A stretch of DNA of 64,000 bases from an uncultured Sulfitobacter sp. Lineage in GTDB: Bacteria > Pseudomonadota > Alphaproteobacteria > Rhodobacterales > Rhodobacteraceae. Every line of letters starts with the position of its first letter. Position 1 is the first letter of the stretch. Shown piece after piece: positions 37,122 through 46,502 of the stretch. The stretch is from the NCBI GenBank assembly GCA_905182645.1, contig CAJJCJ010000002.1, positions 1-64,000 on the forward strand. The letters are read 5' to 3'. A program made the position numbers and the translations under genes. The notes below the pieces were generated by a model. It was not told the origin of the DNA. It saw only the letters and a list, made by a program, of their open reading frames with translations, and did no database searches.

Positions 37122-38576
37122 CTATTGATTTACCTCGGGCAGGCGAAATACTTGGCCGGGGTAAATCAAATCTGGGTCCCGAATGCGGTCGCGGTTGGCC
37201 TCGAACACTTCGACATACATCACGCCGCTGCCAAATTGGTCGCGCGCAATAGCCCAAAGCGTCATTCCAGGTTGCACCGTCGTCATCGCCACTCGAAAAT
37301 CCGGCTTGGCAATGTCGATGGCAAGCGCTTGGGCCACGACCTCTTGTTCTTCGCGTTTAAACGGGGTCTCGATACGCGATACGACTTCTCCGGCGGTATC
37401 AACTTCGTCGATCCGCAGCGTGTAGATGCCCGTATCGACATCAGGCAAATCAGTACGCCATGTCCCACCAGCCACGATCCGCGATGTCGTGATCGGTTGG
37501 TTGTCTAAGTAAACTGTCACGAACCCCTCACCCGCGGCGCGGCCCGCGATCAAGACTTCTCCGCTCGGATTGTAGGTAATACTATCAAGCGCCACGTTTG
37601 AGAGAACATCAGGGGCGACATTGCTTAAGGCTGGCTGCACAACGTCGACCCCTTCGGCGGTAACAATCAATATCGCTGGGGCTGCAGCAGGTACAGGGAC
37701 GGGCTGTGGCAACGAAATATCGATAACGGCGGAGCTGCTTTGAACAATAGCGTCATCTGCCACGACGGGATCAGTTTGAGCGGCCAGATCGTCTTGAACA
37801 ATGGGATCGGCCTCGACGGCAGCCACCACGACTGGCGCGTTGATCGGCGCAATATTGCTTAAGGCTGGCTGCACAACGTCGCCCCCTTCGGCGGTAACAA
37901 TCAATATCGCTGGGGCTGCAACAGGTACAGGGACGGGCTGTGGCAACGGAATATCGATAACGGCGGAGCTGCTTTGAACAATAGCGTCATCTGCCACGAC
38001 GGGATCAGTTTGAGCGGCCAGATCGTCTTGAACAATGGGATCGGCCTCGACGGCAGCCACCACGACTGGCGCGTTGATCGGCGCAATCAGATATGTCTCT
38101 GCTGACGCAATTGCGGCACCGTTGGGATCGGCCAAAAGTGATATTGTCTGGCCATCATCCGAATACGGCAATTGCAGGAACACGACAAAACTGCCGCTTG
38201 CGTCCGTTGTTACGCGTTCAATCGGGGATCCGTTGAGCAGGATATCAACCATTTGGTTTGGCGTCGCACGGCCTGCAAATACAGAACCGCCATCGCCTTC
38301 AACACGAAACGTGTCCAACTTTGGCGCTATATCAACTGGGGTTTCAACGACCAATTCTGTCGGAGCTACTTCAACTATTTCAGCGGGCGCCTCTGCTACT
38401 ATTTCAGCCGGTGCGTCATCGACTATTTCAGCCGGTGCGACTTGCACGGCTTCCACAACTGCAGGGGTCAAAACCTCGGCGGGGCGCAACATCGGCGCAA
38501 CGACAATAACCGCAATGGCCACAGCGCCTGCAGCAACAGTAACCAAGCCAATTTGCATCGCATTCGAAACAGCCAT
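37122..38576 (-). CDS. LysM peptidoglycan-binding protein with internal tandem repeat
   Basis: A 484-residue protein with an N-terminal membrane anchor (about 5-30), a long Ala/Pro/Val/acidic low-complexity region, a beta-rich middle and a C-terminal LysM domain (MTLWAIARDQFGSGVMYVEV, then DLIYPGQVFRLPE) that binds peptidoglycan. The low-complexity head repeats APAEIV-type units. About residues 163-318 are two almost identical 78-residue copies from a 234-bp duplication. It is probably periplasm-facing and cell-wall-bound; homologues in this group carry the same LysM end. Divergent from the LOG gene. Confidence 0.85.
   Translation of the reverse strand: MAVSNAMQIGLVTVAAGAVAIAVIVVAPMLRPAEVLTPAVVEAVQVAPAEIVDDAPAEIVAEAPAEIVEVAPTELVVETPVDIAPKLDTFRVEGDGGSVFAGRATPNQMVDILLNGSPIERVTTDASGSFVVFLQLPYSDDGQTISLLADPNGAAIASAETYLIAPINAPVVVAAVEADPIVQDDLAAQTDPVVADDAIVQSSSAVIDIPLPQPVPVPVAAPAILIVTAEGGDVVQPALSNIAPINAPVVVAAVEADPIVQDDLAAQTDPVVADDAIVQSSSAVIDISLPQPVPVPAAAPAILIVTAEGVDVVQPALSNVAPDVLSNVALDSITYNPSGEVLIAGRAAGEGFVTVYLDNQPITTSRIVAGGTWRTDLPDVDTGIYTLRIDEVDTAGEVVSRIETPFKREEQEVVAQALAIDIAKPDFRVAMTTVQPGMTLWAIARDQFGSGVMYVEVFEANRDRIRDPDLIYPGQVFRLPEVNQ
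37621..38088. repeat. 234-bp tandem duplication (two copies) inside the LysM gene
   Basis: Copies 37621-37854 and 37855-38088 differ at about three positions (for example GTCGACCCC versus GTCGCCCCC). The length is a multiple of three, so the frame is kept and each copy adds 78 residues beginning NIAPINAPVVVAAVEADPI. Confidence 0.93.
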
Positions 38577-38673
38577 ATAATCATCCTACCCCAACCCCGC
38601 AACGTGCGGGTTGAGAGACCATAACAACACCACTATGAAGGGTCAAAGGGATCAAACCATCGAGGCCACTACT

Positions 38674-39231
38674 ATGACAAATTTGCCAAAATCCGTCTGC
38701 GTCTACTGCGGGTCCCGAAACGGCGTGCGCCCATCCTACGGTCAGGCGGCCGATGACACCGGTGCAATGCTGGCCCGGCGCGGTTGGCGGCTGGTTTATG
38801 GTGCAGGTGATGTGGGCCTGATGGGGCGCGTCGCCAATGCCACCCAAGCTGCGGGCGGCAAGACGTTTGGCGTGATCCCGACCCACCTTTTGGATTGGGA
38901 AGTTGGCAAGCGCGACCTAGACACGTTCATCATCACCGAAACCATGCACGAGCGTAAAAAAGTCATGATCATGAACGCAAATGCCATTGTTATCCTGCCC
39001 GGTGGGGCCGGATCACTGGACGAACTGTTCGAGGCACTGACATGGCGCCAGCTTAGCCTGCACAACAAGCCGATCTTCGTACTCAACACCGACAATTTCT
39101 GGGCGCCGCTCATCGATCTAATCGACCACTTCATCACAGAAGGATTCGCGGACCCGTCGTTGCTTGATTTCATTCAAGTCGTGGATGATGTTGCTGCTCT
39201 GGAAGCAGACTTGGCCGCCGCCTTGTCCTGA
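38674..39231 (+). CDS. LOG-family protein (cytokinin riboside 5'-monophosphate phosphoribohydrolase type)
   Basis: A 185-residue Rossmann-fold protein of the TIGR00730/LOG family, enzymes that hydrolyse the N-glycosidic bond of nucleoside monophosphates. It has SVCVYCGSRNGVRPSY, YGAGDVGLMGRVANA and the catalytic region MHERKKVMIMNANAIVILPG followed by GAGSLDELFEAL; PGGxGTxxE is usual, so Ser replaces Thr here. The start is ATG 38674. Its last 58 bp overlap the convergent rarD gene. The bacterial substrate is uncertain. Confidence 0.9.
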   Translation: MTNLPKSVCVYCGSRNGVRPSYGQAADDTGAMLARRGWRLVYGAGDVGLMGRVANATQAAGGKTFGVIPTHLLDWEVGKRDLDTFIITETMHERKKVMIMNANAIVILPGGAGSLDELFEALTWRQLSLHNKPIFVLNTDNFWAPLIDLIDHFITEGFADPSLLDFIQVVDDVAALEADLAAALS

Positions 39232-40082
39232 CGCCACAACGATACAGAATAGACGATCAACGCGCCCCAAATGATCGGGAATGCGATGGCATGCCAACGC
39301 GTGACCACCTCGCCCATGATCAGTGCAGCACAGCCAAATTGCAGCGTTGGGTTAAGGTATTGCACCAACCCAATCGTTGCCATGCGTACCCGTCGCGCGG
39401 CAAAGCTAAACAAAATCAATGGGCTTGCCGTGAGTGGGCCTGACAGCGCAAGGATAGCATGTGTCGCCAGATCATTGTTACCCCCTGCCCCAGTTCCGTA
39501 AAACACGATCCAAAGTACGGCCAATGGCGCAAGCAAAACCACCTCTGCCGTGACAGAGACGACGGGGCCGATATCTAAGTGCTTTTTGATCATGCCGTAG
39601 ATACCAAACGTGCCGGCAAGGCCCAATGCGATCCACGGGGCGACGCCCAAGCCGATAGTCAAAACCGCCACACCAATCGCTGCCAAGCCAACGGCTACCC
39701 ACTGTGCACGGCGTAGAACCTCGCCGAAAACAACCATGCCAATGACCACGGCCACCAGTGGGAAGATGTAATATCCAAGCGATGCCTCAAGCCCTTGGCC
39801 CGTAGAAATTGCATAGATAAAGCCAAACCAATTGGCCGCGATCATGACAGACCCAGCAAGAATGATCAGCATCTGACGCGGCTTGGCGAGGGCCTGCCGG
39901 ACCTCTGAAAGGCGCCCTTGGATTGCGAGGATCAACGTGAAAAACGCAAGCGACCAAAGACCGCGATAGCTCAGAACTTCAAGCGGTGGCACATGGGACA
40001 CTTGGGCATAATATAGCGGCGACAGACCCCACACCGTGCAGGCTGCAATGATGGCCAAGACACCTTTTTGATCGTCGCGCAT
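39174..40082 (-). CDS. rarD: RarD-type EamA permease
   Basis: A 302-residue inner-membrane protein with about ten transmembrane helices. The RarD-type opening is KGVLAIIAACTVWGLSPLYY, followed by EVLSYRGLWSLAFF and the late block GLVQYLNPTLQFG. RarD (chloramphenicol-sensitive protein) belongs to the drug/metabolite transporter superfamily; substrate unknown. The start is ATG 40082. Its C-terminal 18 codons overlap the LOG gene on the opposite strand. Confidence 0.92.
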   Translation of the reverse strand: MRDDQKGVLAIIAACTVWGLSPLYYAQVSHVPPLEVLSYRGLWSLAFFTLILAIQGRLSEVRQALAKPRQMLIILAGSVMIAANWFGFIYAISTGQGLEASLGYYIFPLVAVVIGMVVFGEVLRRAQWVAVGLAAIGVAVLTIGLGVAPWIALGLAGTFGIYGMIKKHLDIGPVVSVTAEVVLLAPLAVLWIVFYGTGAGGNNDLATHAILALSGPLTASPLILFSFAARRVRMATIGLVQYLNPTLQFGCAALIMGEVVTRWHAIAFPIIWGALIVYSVSLWRQDKAAAKSASRAATSSTT

Positions 40083-40133
40083 ATTGCTGGCCCCTTTGTC
40101 CGCCATAGATCGGCAAATCACGCAGCTGTGCAA

Positions 40134-40174
40134 CAAAAAAACCCGCCACATCAATGCAACGGGTCTCTTTTTTC
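40134..40174 (-). terminator. sodB terminator
   Basis: Reverse strand: AGACCCG and CGGGTTT arms around a roughly 14-nt loop, followed by TTTTTTTGTTG, just downstream of the sodB stop codon. Confidence 0.6.
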
Positions 40175-40190
40175 ACGTAATCCCAAGCAA

Positions 40191-40790
40191 TTACATGCGG
40201 GATGCGACGTTTTCCCAGTTGACCAAGTTCTCAAGGAAATTGGTCAGGTAAACAGGACGCTTATTGCGGAAATCGATGTAATAGGAATGTTCCCAAACAT
40301 CACAGCCCAGCAACGTTGTCTGACCGAAACAAACAGGGTTCACGCCGTTTTCAGTCTTAGTAACCTTCAGGCCGCCGTCGGTGTCTTTGACCAACCACGC
40401 CCAACCGGACCCAAACTGACCAGCGCCAGCAGCAGAAAACTGCGACTTAAACTCGGCGACTGAACCAAAGCTCTCGACCAATGCAGCTTCAAGCTCGGAC
40501 GGCATCGCGTTTCCGTCAGGACCCATCATTTCCCAGAACTGGTTGTGGTTCCAAAGCTGGCTGATGTTGTTGAAGATACCGTTCTGAGCGACCGAAGACG
40601 CGTCATACGTGCCCTTGATGATCTCTTCGAGTGATTTATCCGCCCACTGCGTACCTTCAATCGCCTTATTGCCATTGGTGACATAAGCGTTGTGGTGCAG
40701 GTCGTGGTGGAATTCGAGCGTTTCAGCGGACATGCCTTTGGATGCAAGTGCGTCGTGGGCATACGGCAGATCAGGAAGTTCAAAAGCCAT
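40191..40790 (-). CDS. sodB: Superoxide dismutase, iron type
   Basis: A 199-residue cytosolic Fe/Mn-family SOD. Metal ligands are His in LEFHHDLHHNAYV (first His near residue 27), His in LWNHNQFWE, and Asp and His in LGCDVWEHSYYIDFRNKRP. The segment AGAGQFGSGWAWLV is typical of iron enzymes; metal choice is inferred from it. It stands alone, with GAGAGAG-rich leader before the ATG and its own terminator. Confidence 0.96.
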   Translation of the reverse strand: MAFELPDLPYAHDALASKGMSAETLEFHHDLHHNAYVTNGNKAIEGTQWADKSLEEIIKGTYDASSVAQNGIFNNISQLWNHNQFWEMMGPDGNAMPSELEAALVESFGSVAEFKSQFSAAGAGQFGSGWAWLVKDTDGGLKVTKTENGVNPVCFGQTTLLGCDVWEHSYYIDFRNKRPVYLTNFLENLVNWENVASRM

Positions 40791-40863
40791 GATGTGTCTC
40801 TCTCTTGTAAAATTACGGTTTTCTTACCGCTTTACATGTCATAAGTTCCGCCAAGGTCAAGGG

Positions 40864-41427
40864 TCAGAAATGTCCGACGGCCCCGCCCTTTGCAGCAGCG
40901 GCCAGTAACTTGAACGTATAATCAGCGACAGACCGGAAACAGATGATGGCAAACGTGTCGTCGTCTTTCATCCAAAACGCGGCGGCCACTTGGCCCAAGC
41001 GGGTCCGGCGAAAATCACCGGGTTGAAACGTTGATGGGTGCAAATCGACAGGAGCGGCTTTCGCCATGACCTCGCGTGAATAGGTGCCCTCGACAAAGAT
41101 AAGCGCCCGCGCATCAGACAAATTTTCTGCCAAATAGTGCTGGCCCTTCAGCGCCTTGTCGATCTTTGCGATCGCATCTGCTGTATCCGCATGCGGCACA
41201 AGGATCAGCGCCTCATCAGGTGACATCCATGCCAGTGCGTTATCCCCGCTCATGGTAGCTTTACCCATTTTCGGAAACGTAGCACCGGTTACAGCCTTAC
41301 AAACCGATTTCAGTTTTGCGTTCGACAGATCACCGCGCAGGGTGATCATGCCTTGCAGACCACCTTCACGAACCGTGACTTCGCCTGGGGCGACTGCGCC
41401 CTGCAATGCACTGACAGCATTAGACAT
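40864..41427 (-). CDS. soxG: Sarcosine oxidase gamma subunit
   Basis: A 187-residue subunit of the heterotetrameric sarcosine oxidase (TsOX). Recognisable segments are REGGLQGMITLRGDLSNAKL, ALAWMSPDEALILVP and HPSTFQPGDFRRTRLGQVAA. The start is ATG 41427, overlapping the soxA stop codon by 8 bp. Last gene of soxBDAG. Confidence 0.93.
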   Translation of the reverse strand: MSNAVSALQGAVAPGEVTVREGGLQGMITLRGDLSNAKLKSVCKAVTGATFPKMGKATMSGDNALAWMSPDEALILVPHADTADAIAKIDKALKGQHYLAENLSDARALIFVEGTYSREVMAKAAPVDLHPSTFQPGDFRRTRLGQVAAAFWMKDDDTFAIICFRSVADYTFKLLAAAAKGGAVGHF

Positions 41428-44400
41428 TTTGCTTCTCCCCGTCTTTGTCAAAGAACACCTGATCGACGATTTTGGCAGCGACTGTGCCACCTTCAATTTT
41501 GTTAAATTCAAGAACTTCGCCCATCCGGTCAGGTCCGTGCAGCACAAGACCCATGGCAATCCCGCGATCCATGTTAGCCGAATAATAGGTCGATGTGACG
41601 CGGCCTTGGGTGTTGCGCTGACCGTTGGCATTTACGCCGTCGGCAATTGCATAGGCGCCGTCTGGCAACACTGACCCATCAACCGTTTCCAAGCCCACCA
41701 GTTTCCAGCGGTTCGGATCAGCCATGTGCGACCGCGTATGCGCGCGCTTGCCAAGGTAGTCTTCTTTCTTTTTGGACAAGGCCCATTGCAGGTTCAAATC
41801 CTGCGGGATCACTGTCCCGTCGGTCTCGTCCCCGATCATGATAAAGCCCTTTTCGGCGCGTAAAATATGCAAACATTCGGTGCCGTAAGGCATGACGCCA
41901 AATTCAGCGCCAGCGTCTAGCAATGCATCCCAGAACGCACGCCCTTGGCTTGCTGGGACCGCAATCTCGTAGGACAATTCGCCAGAGAAACTAATTCGGT
42001 AGGCCCGTGCATCAAAGCCGCCAAGGTTTCCATCGCGCCACTGCATAAACGGCAACGTTTCTTTGGACACGTCCATGCCACCCAGCTTTTCCAATACTTT
42101 ACGTGCATTTGGTCCAACCACCGCGATCTGCGCCAGTTGTTCCGTCAGGTTGGCAACAAAGACCTTTTGGTCCCACCATTCGCATTGCAGCCAGTCTTCC
42201 ATCCACGCGTGGATACGCTCTGCGCCGCCCGTTGTGGTGTGGCAGAGCCATGTCTCATCGTCGATCCGCGCGACCACGCCGTCATCTGATAAGAACCCAT
42301 TTTCAGTGCACATCAGGCCATAACGGCATTTGCCAACAGCCAGATTGGACATCATGTTGGTGTACATCATATCAAGGAATTTGCCCGCTTCAGCACCCTT
42401 GACGATCAGCTTACCAAGCGTGGACGCGTCCAAAAGACCAAGGTTCTCTCGGGTGTTTTTCACTTCACGGTTGACCGCATCATGCACCGTCTCACCATCA
42501 CGCAAATACGTGTACGGGCGGCGCCACTGACCAACAGGTTCGTTGTCTGCACCATTCTCATTTGACCAATCGGACACAGGTGTCATGCGGATCGGTTGGA
42601 ACAGGTCGTCACGCGCAGGACCTGCAATCGATGCCATTGAAATCGGCGTATACGGTGGGCGGAACGTGGTCGTTCCAACGTTCGGGATATCCGCATTCAG
42701 TGCTTTAGAAAGGATCGCCAGACCGTTGATATTGCTCAACTTACCTTGATCCGTCGCCATGCCGAGCGTGGTGTACCGCTTAGCGTGCTCTACGCTTTCA
42801 AAGCCTTCTTGGGCGGCCAGCTGCACGTCGCTGACTTTCACGTCGTTCTGAAAATCTAGCCATGATTTCGACCGCAATGCCTGCTTCGCACCCTGTGGCA
42901 TTAACCACACCGGAGAGATAGGTCCTTCGCTCGCATCTTCACCCATCGGTGCAGCGCCAGATTTACCCATGGCGCCAGCAGTTTTTGCAGCTGCGCGCCC
43001 TGCGGCAAAACCGTCAGCGATGCCTTCAGCGGTGAACAGATGGCCATTGGCGATGCCCGCCGTGGTCACAAACCCTTGTCCGCCTGCGCCCAGTGGCGGC
43101 AGTTCGGGATTGGGCCGGAACATGGCTTGGGCGTCGTCCCACACCAGTTTGCCACCGCAATGCGACCACAGGTGTACAACAGGTGACCAACCGCCGGACA
43201 TGGCGACGCAATCGCAAGAAATCTCTGCCAATTCAGCGCCTTCACCTGCTTGAGCACAGATGCCAATTGCCGTGACGCGCTTGCCGCCTTTGACTTTGGC
43301 GATGCCTTTGCCCATTTCAACACGGATGCCCAAGGCGCGAGCTTCATCAATTAGTTCGCCGTTTGCAGTGCTGCGCGCGTCGATGATAGCTGGAATTTCC
43401 AAGCCAGCTTTTTTCAACGTAATCGCGGTGCGGTAGGCATCGTCGTTGTTGGTCACAACCACGGTGCGGTCGCCCATTGAGACGCCCCAGTTCACAACGT
43501 AATCGCGCACGGCGGCGGCCAGAACAACGCCTGGAATATCGTTACCAGCGAAGGAAAGTGGCCGTTCAATTGCACCTGTTGCGGTCACAATTTGCTTGGC
43601 CCGAACGCGCCACAAACGATGACGCGGCGCGTCTGTTTCCGGCGCATGATCAGTGATCCGCTCGTATGCCAGAACATAACCGTGATCGTAGACCCCTGAC
43701 CCTTGGGTCCGGTTGCGTACGGTAACATTTTTCATGCTTTCAAGGTCTTGCAGAGTATTCTTAACCCAATCTTCGGCAGACATACCATCGACAGTTGGTT
43801 GGTCAACGACAGCGCGACCACCCCAATGGGCGGTCTGTTCCACTAGCAACACGCGCACGCCAGCACGACCTGCCGCAAGGGCTGCTGAAAGGCCTGCAAT
43901 TCCGCCGCCGACGACCATGACGTCTACGTTGATGTTGAAGTGTTCGTAGGTGTCTAGATCACGGTCTTTTGGGGCTTTGCCGAGGCCTGCGGCGTGGCGG
44001 ATAATTGGTTCATAGACATGCTTCCAGAAGGGGCGCGGATGGATGAACATTTTGTAGTAAAAACCAGCCGGCATAAAGCGCGACAAATGCTTATTTATTG
44101 CCCCAATATCGAAGTCGAGGGACGGCCAATGGTTCTGCGATTTGGAGGTCAAACCGTCGAATAATTCGGTCGTTGTGACCCGCTGGTTGGGCTCGAAATT
44201 CGCGCCTTCACCAAGGTTTACGAGGCCGTTTGGTTCCTCTGCGCCGGAGGCCAAAACGCCACGTGGACGGTGGTATTTAAAGGACCGCCCCATCAACATC
44301 TGGTCGTTGGCAAGTAGGGCTGAGGCGAGGGTATCGCCTTCAAAACCCGACAGATTCTTACCATTAAAGGTAAAGTATACCGCTTTGTTTTTGTTCACTA

Positions 44401-44431
44401 AACGGCCTGTATTGGCAAGACGTGTGCTCAT
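41420..44431 (-). CDS. soxA: Sarcosine oxidase alpha subunit
   Basis: A 1003-residue subunit. The N-terminal ferredoxin-like segment (FEGDTLASALLAND) is followed by the nucleotide-binding motif VMVVGGGIAGLSAALAAGRA at about residue 170, and the C-terminal third is a GcvT-like folate domain (residues about 620-1003) that passes the methyl-derived C1 unit to tetrahydrofolate. With SoxB, D and G the enzyme oxidises sarcosine to glycine, hydrogen peroxide and methylene-THF. The start is ATG 44431 after GGGGAGA; it overlaps soxD by 4 bp. Confidence 0.97.
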   Translation of the reverse strand: MSTRLANTGRLVNKNKAVYFTFNGKNLSGFEGDTLASALLANDQMLMGRSFKYHRPRGVLASGAEEPNGLVNLGEGANFEPNQRVTTTELFDGLTSKSQNHWPSLDFDIGAINKHLSRFMPAGFYYKMFIHPRPFWKHVYEPIIRHAAGLGKAPKDRDLDTYEHFNINVDVMVVGGGIAGLSAALAAGRAGVRVLLVEQTAHWGGRAVVDQPTVDGMSAEDWVKNTLQDLESMKNVTVRNRTQGSGVYDHGYVLAYERITDHAPETDAPRHRLWRVRAKQIVTATGAIERPLSFAGNDIPGVVLAAAVRDYVVNWGVSMGDRTVVVTNNDDAYRTAITLKKAGLEIPAIIDARSTANGELIDEARALGIRVEMGKGIAKVKGGKRVTAIGICAQAGEGAELAEISCDCVAMSGGWSPVVHLWSHCGGKLVWDDAQAMFRPNPELPPLGAGGQGFVTTAGIANGHLFTAEGIADGFAAGRAAAKTAGAMGKSGAAPMGEDASEGPISPVWLMPQGAKQALRSKSWLDFQNDVKVSDVQLAAQEGFESVEHAKRYTTLGMATDQGKLSNINGLAILSKALNADIPNVGTTTFRPPYTPISMASIAGPARDDLFQPIRMTPVSDWSNENGADNEPVGQWRRPYTYLRDGETVHDAVNREVKNTRENLGLLDASTLGKLIVKGAEAGKFLDMMYTNMMSNLAVGKCRYGLMCTENGFLSDDGVVARIDDETWLCHTTTGGAERIHAWMEDWLQCEWWDQKVFVANLTEQLAQIAVVGPNARKVLEKLGGMDVSKETLPFMQWRDGNLGGFDARAYRISFSGELSYEIAVPASQGRAFWDALLDAGAEFGVMPYGTECLHILRAEKGFIMIGDETDGTVIPQDLNLQWALSKKKEDYLGKRAHTRSHMADPNRWKLVGLETVDGSVLPDGAYAIADGVNANGQRNTQGRVTSTYYSANMDRGIAMGLVLHGPDRMGEVLEFNKIEGGTVAAKIVDQVFFDKDGEKQNV

Positions 44432-44757
44432 GAGAAATCTCCCCACGACCAACCGGGTCGTGCCGCTGTGATTGTGTCTTTGATCGCTTGTGGTGGCTCA
44501 AGCGTTTGGGCGGAGTATGTGCCGAAAACTTGCAGTGTTGCGGTGCAACGTGCTGCGTGAAAAAACTTGCCGCACCCATAGATGTGGCGCCAGCGTTCAA
44601 AGTGTACGCCTTTAGGGTTCTGGCGCTGGAATAAGTAGTCGTGGAATTCGTCATCGCTAGAGCCGGGGCCATGGCGTTTCAGGTGGGCTTCACCCTCGCC
44701 GTGCAGGTCAGTTTCGTCGGCGTCCTTGCCGCAGTATGGGCAGTTTAAAGTCAGCAT
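44428..44757 (-). CDS. soxD: Sarcosine oxidase delta subunit
   Basis: A 109-residue zinc-binding subunit. The Cys ligands are in NCPYCGKDADE and later HIYGCGKFFHAARCT, and RQNPKGVHFERW is a family block. The ATG at 44757 and ATGA overlap with soxA fit the operon. A 298-bp gap, rather than a few bases, separates it from soxB. Confidence 0.96.
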   Translation of the reverse strand: MLTLNCPYCGKDADETDLHGEGEAHLKRHGPGSSDDEFHDYLFQRQNPKGVHFERWRHIYGCGKFFHAARCTATLQVFGTYSAQTLEPPQAIKDTITAARPGWSWGDFS

Positions 44758-44867
44758 GTTGCACCCCCAGAAAACACCAATTTTGTGATGTATTTATTGC
44801 ATAAGTTTTGCATAAGTTTTGTATATGTCACATTGCGCGGCGCAATTTTCGACCCTACGTTTGCAAT

Positions 44868-45059
44868 ATGACTTGGTTTTACATCATTGTTGGCGGCTTG
44901 TTCGCTATTGGCGCGGGCATCGCGATTTACAAGCTGCGCCGTGGCCGTCCGTTCACCATTGAGCATGTCGATGATGACCCCGAAACCGAGACCACTGGCG
45001 AAAAGGCCCGTTTTGGTGACACGACCAAGGACCGCACTTATCAGGATCTGATGCATTAG
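44868..45059 (+). CDS. Small membrane protein encoded opposite to the sox operon
   Basis: A 63-residue ORF in the soxB-soxD gap, on the other strand, ending in a 4-bp overlap with the soxB stop codon. It has one N-terminal transmembrane helix (MTWFYIIVGGLFAIGAGIAI) followed by a basic YKLRRGR stop-transfer and an acidic tail (EHVDDDPETETTGEK). The composition looks like a genuine single-span protein, but I see no clear ribosome-binding site. No family recognised; function unknown. Confidence 0.45.
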   Translation: MTWFYIIVGGLFAIGAGIAIYKLRRGRPFTIEHVDDDPETETTGEKARFGDTTKDRTYQDLMH

Positions 45060-46303
45060 TGCGCCACCCCTGCTGCGACGGATTCGTCGATGAATTTGCC
45101 TTCACGGAAGCGGAACATGTTGAATTCTTCCGTGAGTGGCGATTGGCCTTTGGCGATCAGTTCGGCCATGGCCCAACCTGATCCAGGGATTGCTTTGAAT
45201 CCGCCAGTGCCCCAGCCGCAGTTTACGAAAATGCCGTCAACGGGTGTTTTGGACAGGATCGGTGAGCGGTCGCCAGTGACGTCGACGATGCCGCCCCATT
45301 GGCGCAGCATTTTGAGGCGTGCGATCATTGGGAATGTTTCGACAAGTGCGCGCACCGTTTCCTCGATGTGGTGGAACGATCCGCGTTGGGTGTAGTTGTT
45401 ATAGCCGTCGGTGCCGCCGCCGATGACCATTTCACCTTTGTCGGATTGCGACATGTAGCCGTGCACGGTGTTCGCCATCACAACCACATCCATGCAGGGT
45501 TTGATCGGCTCTGATACCAGCGCTTGCAGCGAGACGGATTCCATTGGCAGACGGAAGCCTGCTTTTTCAGCCAAGACAGATGCGTGACCCGCCACGACCA
45601 TGCCGAGTTTATCGCAGTCGATCGGCCCTTTGGAGGTGTCGACGCCAACGACTTTGCCAGCAGACGTGCGCACCCCAGTGACTTCGCATTGTTGGATCAC
45701 GTCCATGCCCATTTCGGAACACGCCCGCGCATAGCCCCAAGCGACCGCATCGTGGCGCGCTGTGCCGCCGCGTGCCTGCCAGAGCCCACCCAGAACCGGA
45801 TAGCGCGGCCCGTCGATGTTCATGATTGGCACGAGTTCTTTTACGCGCGCAGGTTCGATCCATTCGGTGGTCACGCCTTGCAGTGCGTTTGCATGGGCTG
45901 TGCGTTTGTAGCCGCGAATTTCGGCTTGGGTCTGTGCCAGCATGATCACGCCGCGCGGGGAGAACATGACGTTGTAGTTCAGGTCTTGCGACATGGTTTC
46001 ATAGAGGGACCGCGATTTTTCGTAGATCGCTGCGGACGGGTCTTGCAGGTAGTTGGACCGAATGATGGTCGTGTTGCGCCCTGTGTTGCCGCCGCCAAGC
46101 CAGCCTTTTTCCAAGATCGCCACATTGGTGATCCCAAAGTTTTTGCCAAGGTAGTATGCTGTCGCCAGCCCGTGCCCGCCAGCGCCGACGATGATCGCGT
46201 CATATTTCTTTTTCGGCTGGGTCGGCTTGGCCCAAGCGCGGTTCCACCCTGTGTGGTTGCGCAGTGCTTCGCGCGCGACGGCAAATGCAGAATAACGTTT
46301 CAT
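45056..46303 (-). CDS. soxB: Sarcosine oxidase beta subunit
   Basis: A 415-residue FAD-dependent subunit, site of sarcosine oxidation. The ADP-binding fold is YDAIIVGAGGHGLATAYYLG, the covalent/FMN-contacting region follows, and a DAO-type C-terminus ends RQWGGIVDVTGDRSP...NCGWGTGGFKAIPGSG. The start is ATG 46303 with AAAGGA upstream. The 199 bp to the divergent small ORF and ruvX should hold the operon promoter. Confidence 0.97.
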   Translation of the reverse strand: MKRYSAFAVAREALRNHTGWNRAWAKPTQPKKKYDAIIVGAGGHGLATAYYLGKNFGITNVAILEKGWLGGGNTGRNTTIIRSNYLQDPSAAIYEKSRSLYETMSQDLNYNVMFSPRGVIMLAQTQAEIRGYKRTAHANALQGVTTEWIEPARVKELVPIMNIDGPRYPVLGGLWQARGGTARHDAVAWGYARACSEMGMDVIQQCEVTGVRTSAGKVVGVDTSKGPIDCDKLGMVVAGHASVLAEKAGFRLPMESVSLQALVSEPIKPCMDVVVMANTVHGYMSQSDKGEMVIGGGTDGYNNYTQRGSFHHIEETVRALVETFPMIARLKMLRQWGGIVDVTGDRSPILSKTPVDGIFVNCGWGTGGFKAIPGSGWAMAELIAKGQSPLTEEFNMFRFREGKFIDESVAAGVAH

Positions 46304-46502
46304 AGTGGCGAATCCTTTCGGAGGTGGCAGGCAAATCGTTGGTTTGGTTGTGAACCTTTGCACGGAAATGAGGATACTGCCCGCGTCATTCTGCGGTCTA
46401 TTTACGACATGTCAATTCGGGTTAGAAATGTCCATGTGATGCAGGCTCTTTTCACTTGAACGCGCAGGGATTAGGTAGACCGTAGATTAAAGGTGTTTGC
46501 CC

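Noticed and set aside
37667-38086. Tandem repeats as a CRISPR array
   Set aside because: Only two direct 234-bp copies with no spacers, and both are in frame within a LysM protein.
44751-45056. Reverse-strand 101-codon ORF in the soxB-soxD gap
   Set aside because: Composition is not protein-like and it is the shadow of the forward 63-residue ORF, which has a clean membrane helix.
45524-46459. 311-codon forward ORF opposite soxB
   Set aside because: Shadow of soxB; no domain, start site or ribosome-binding signal.
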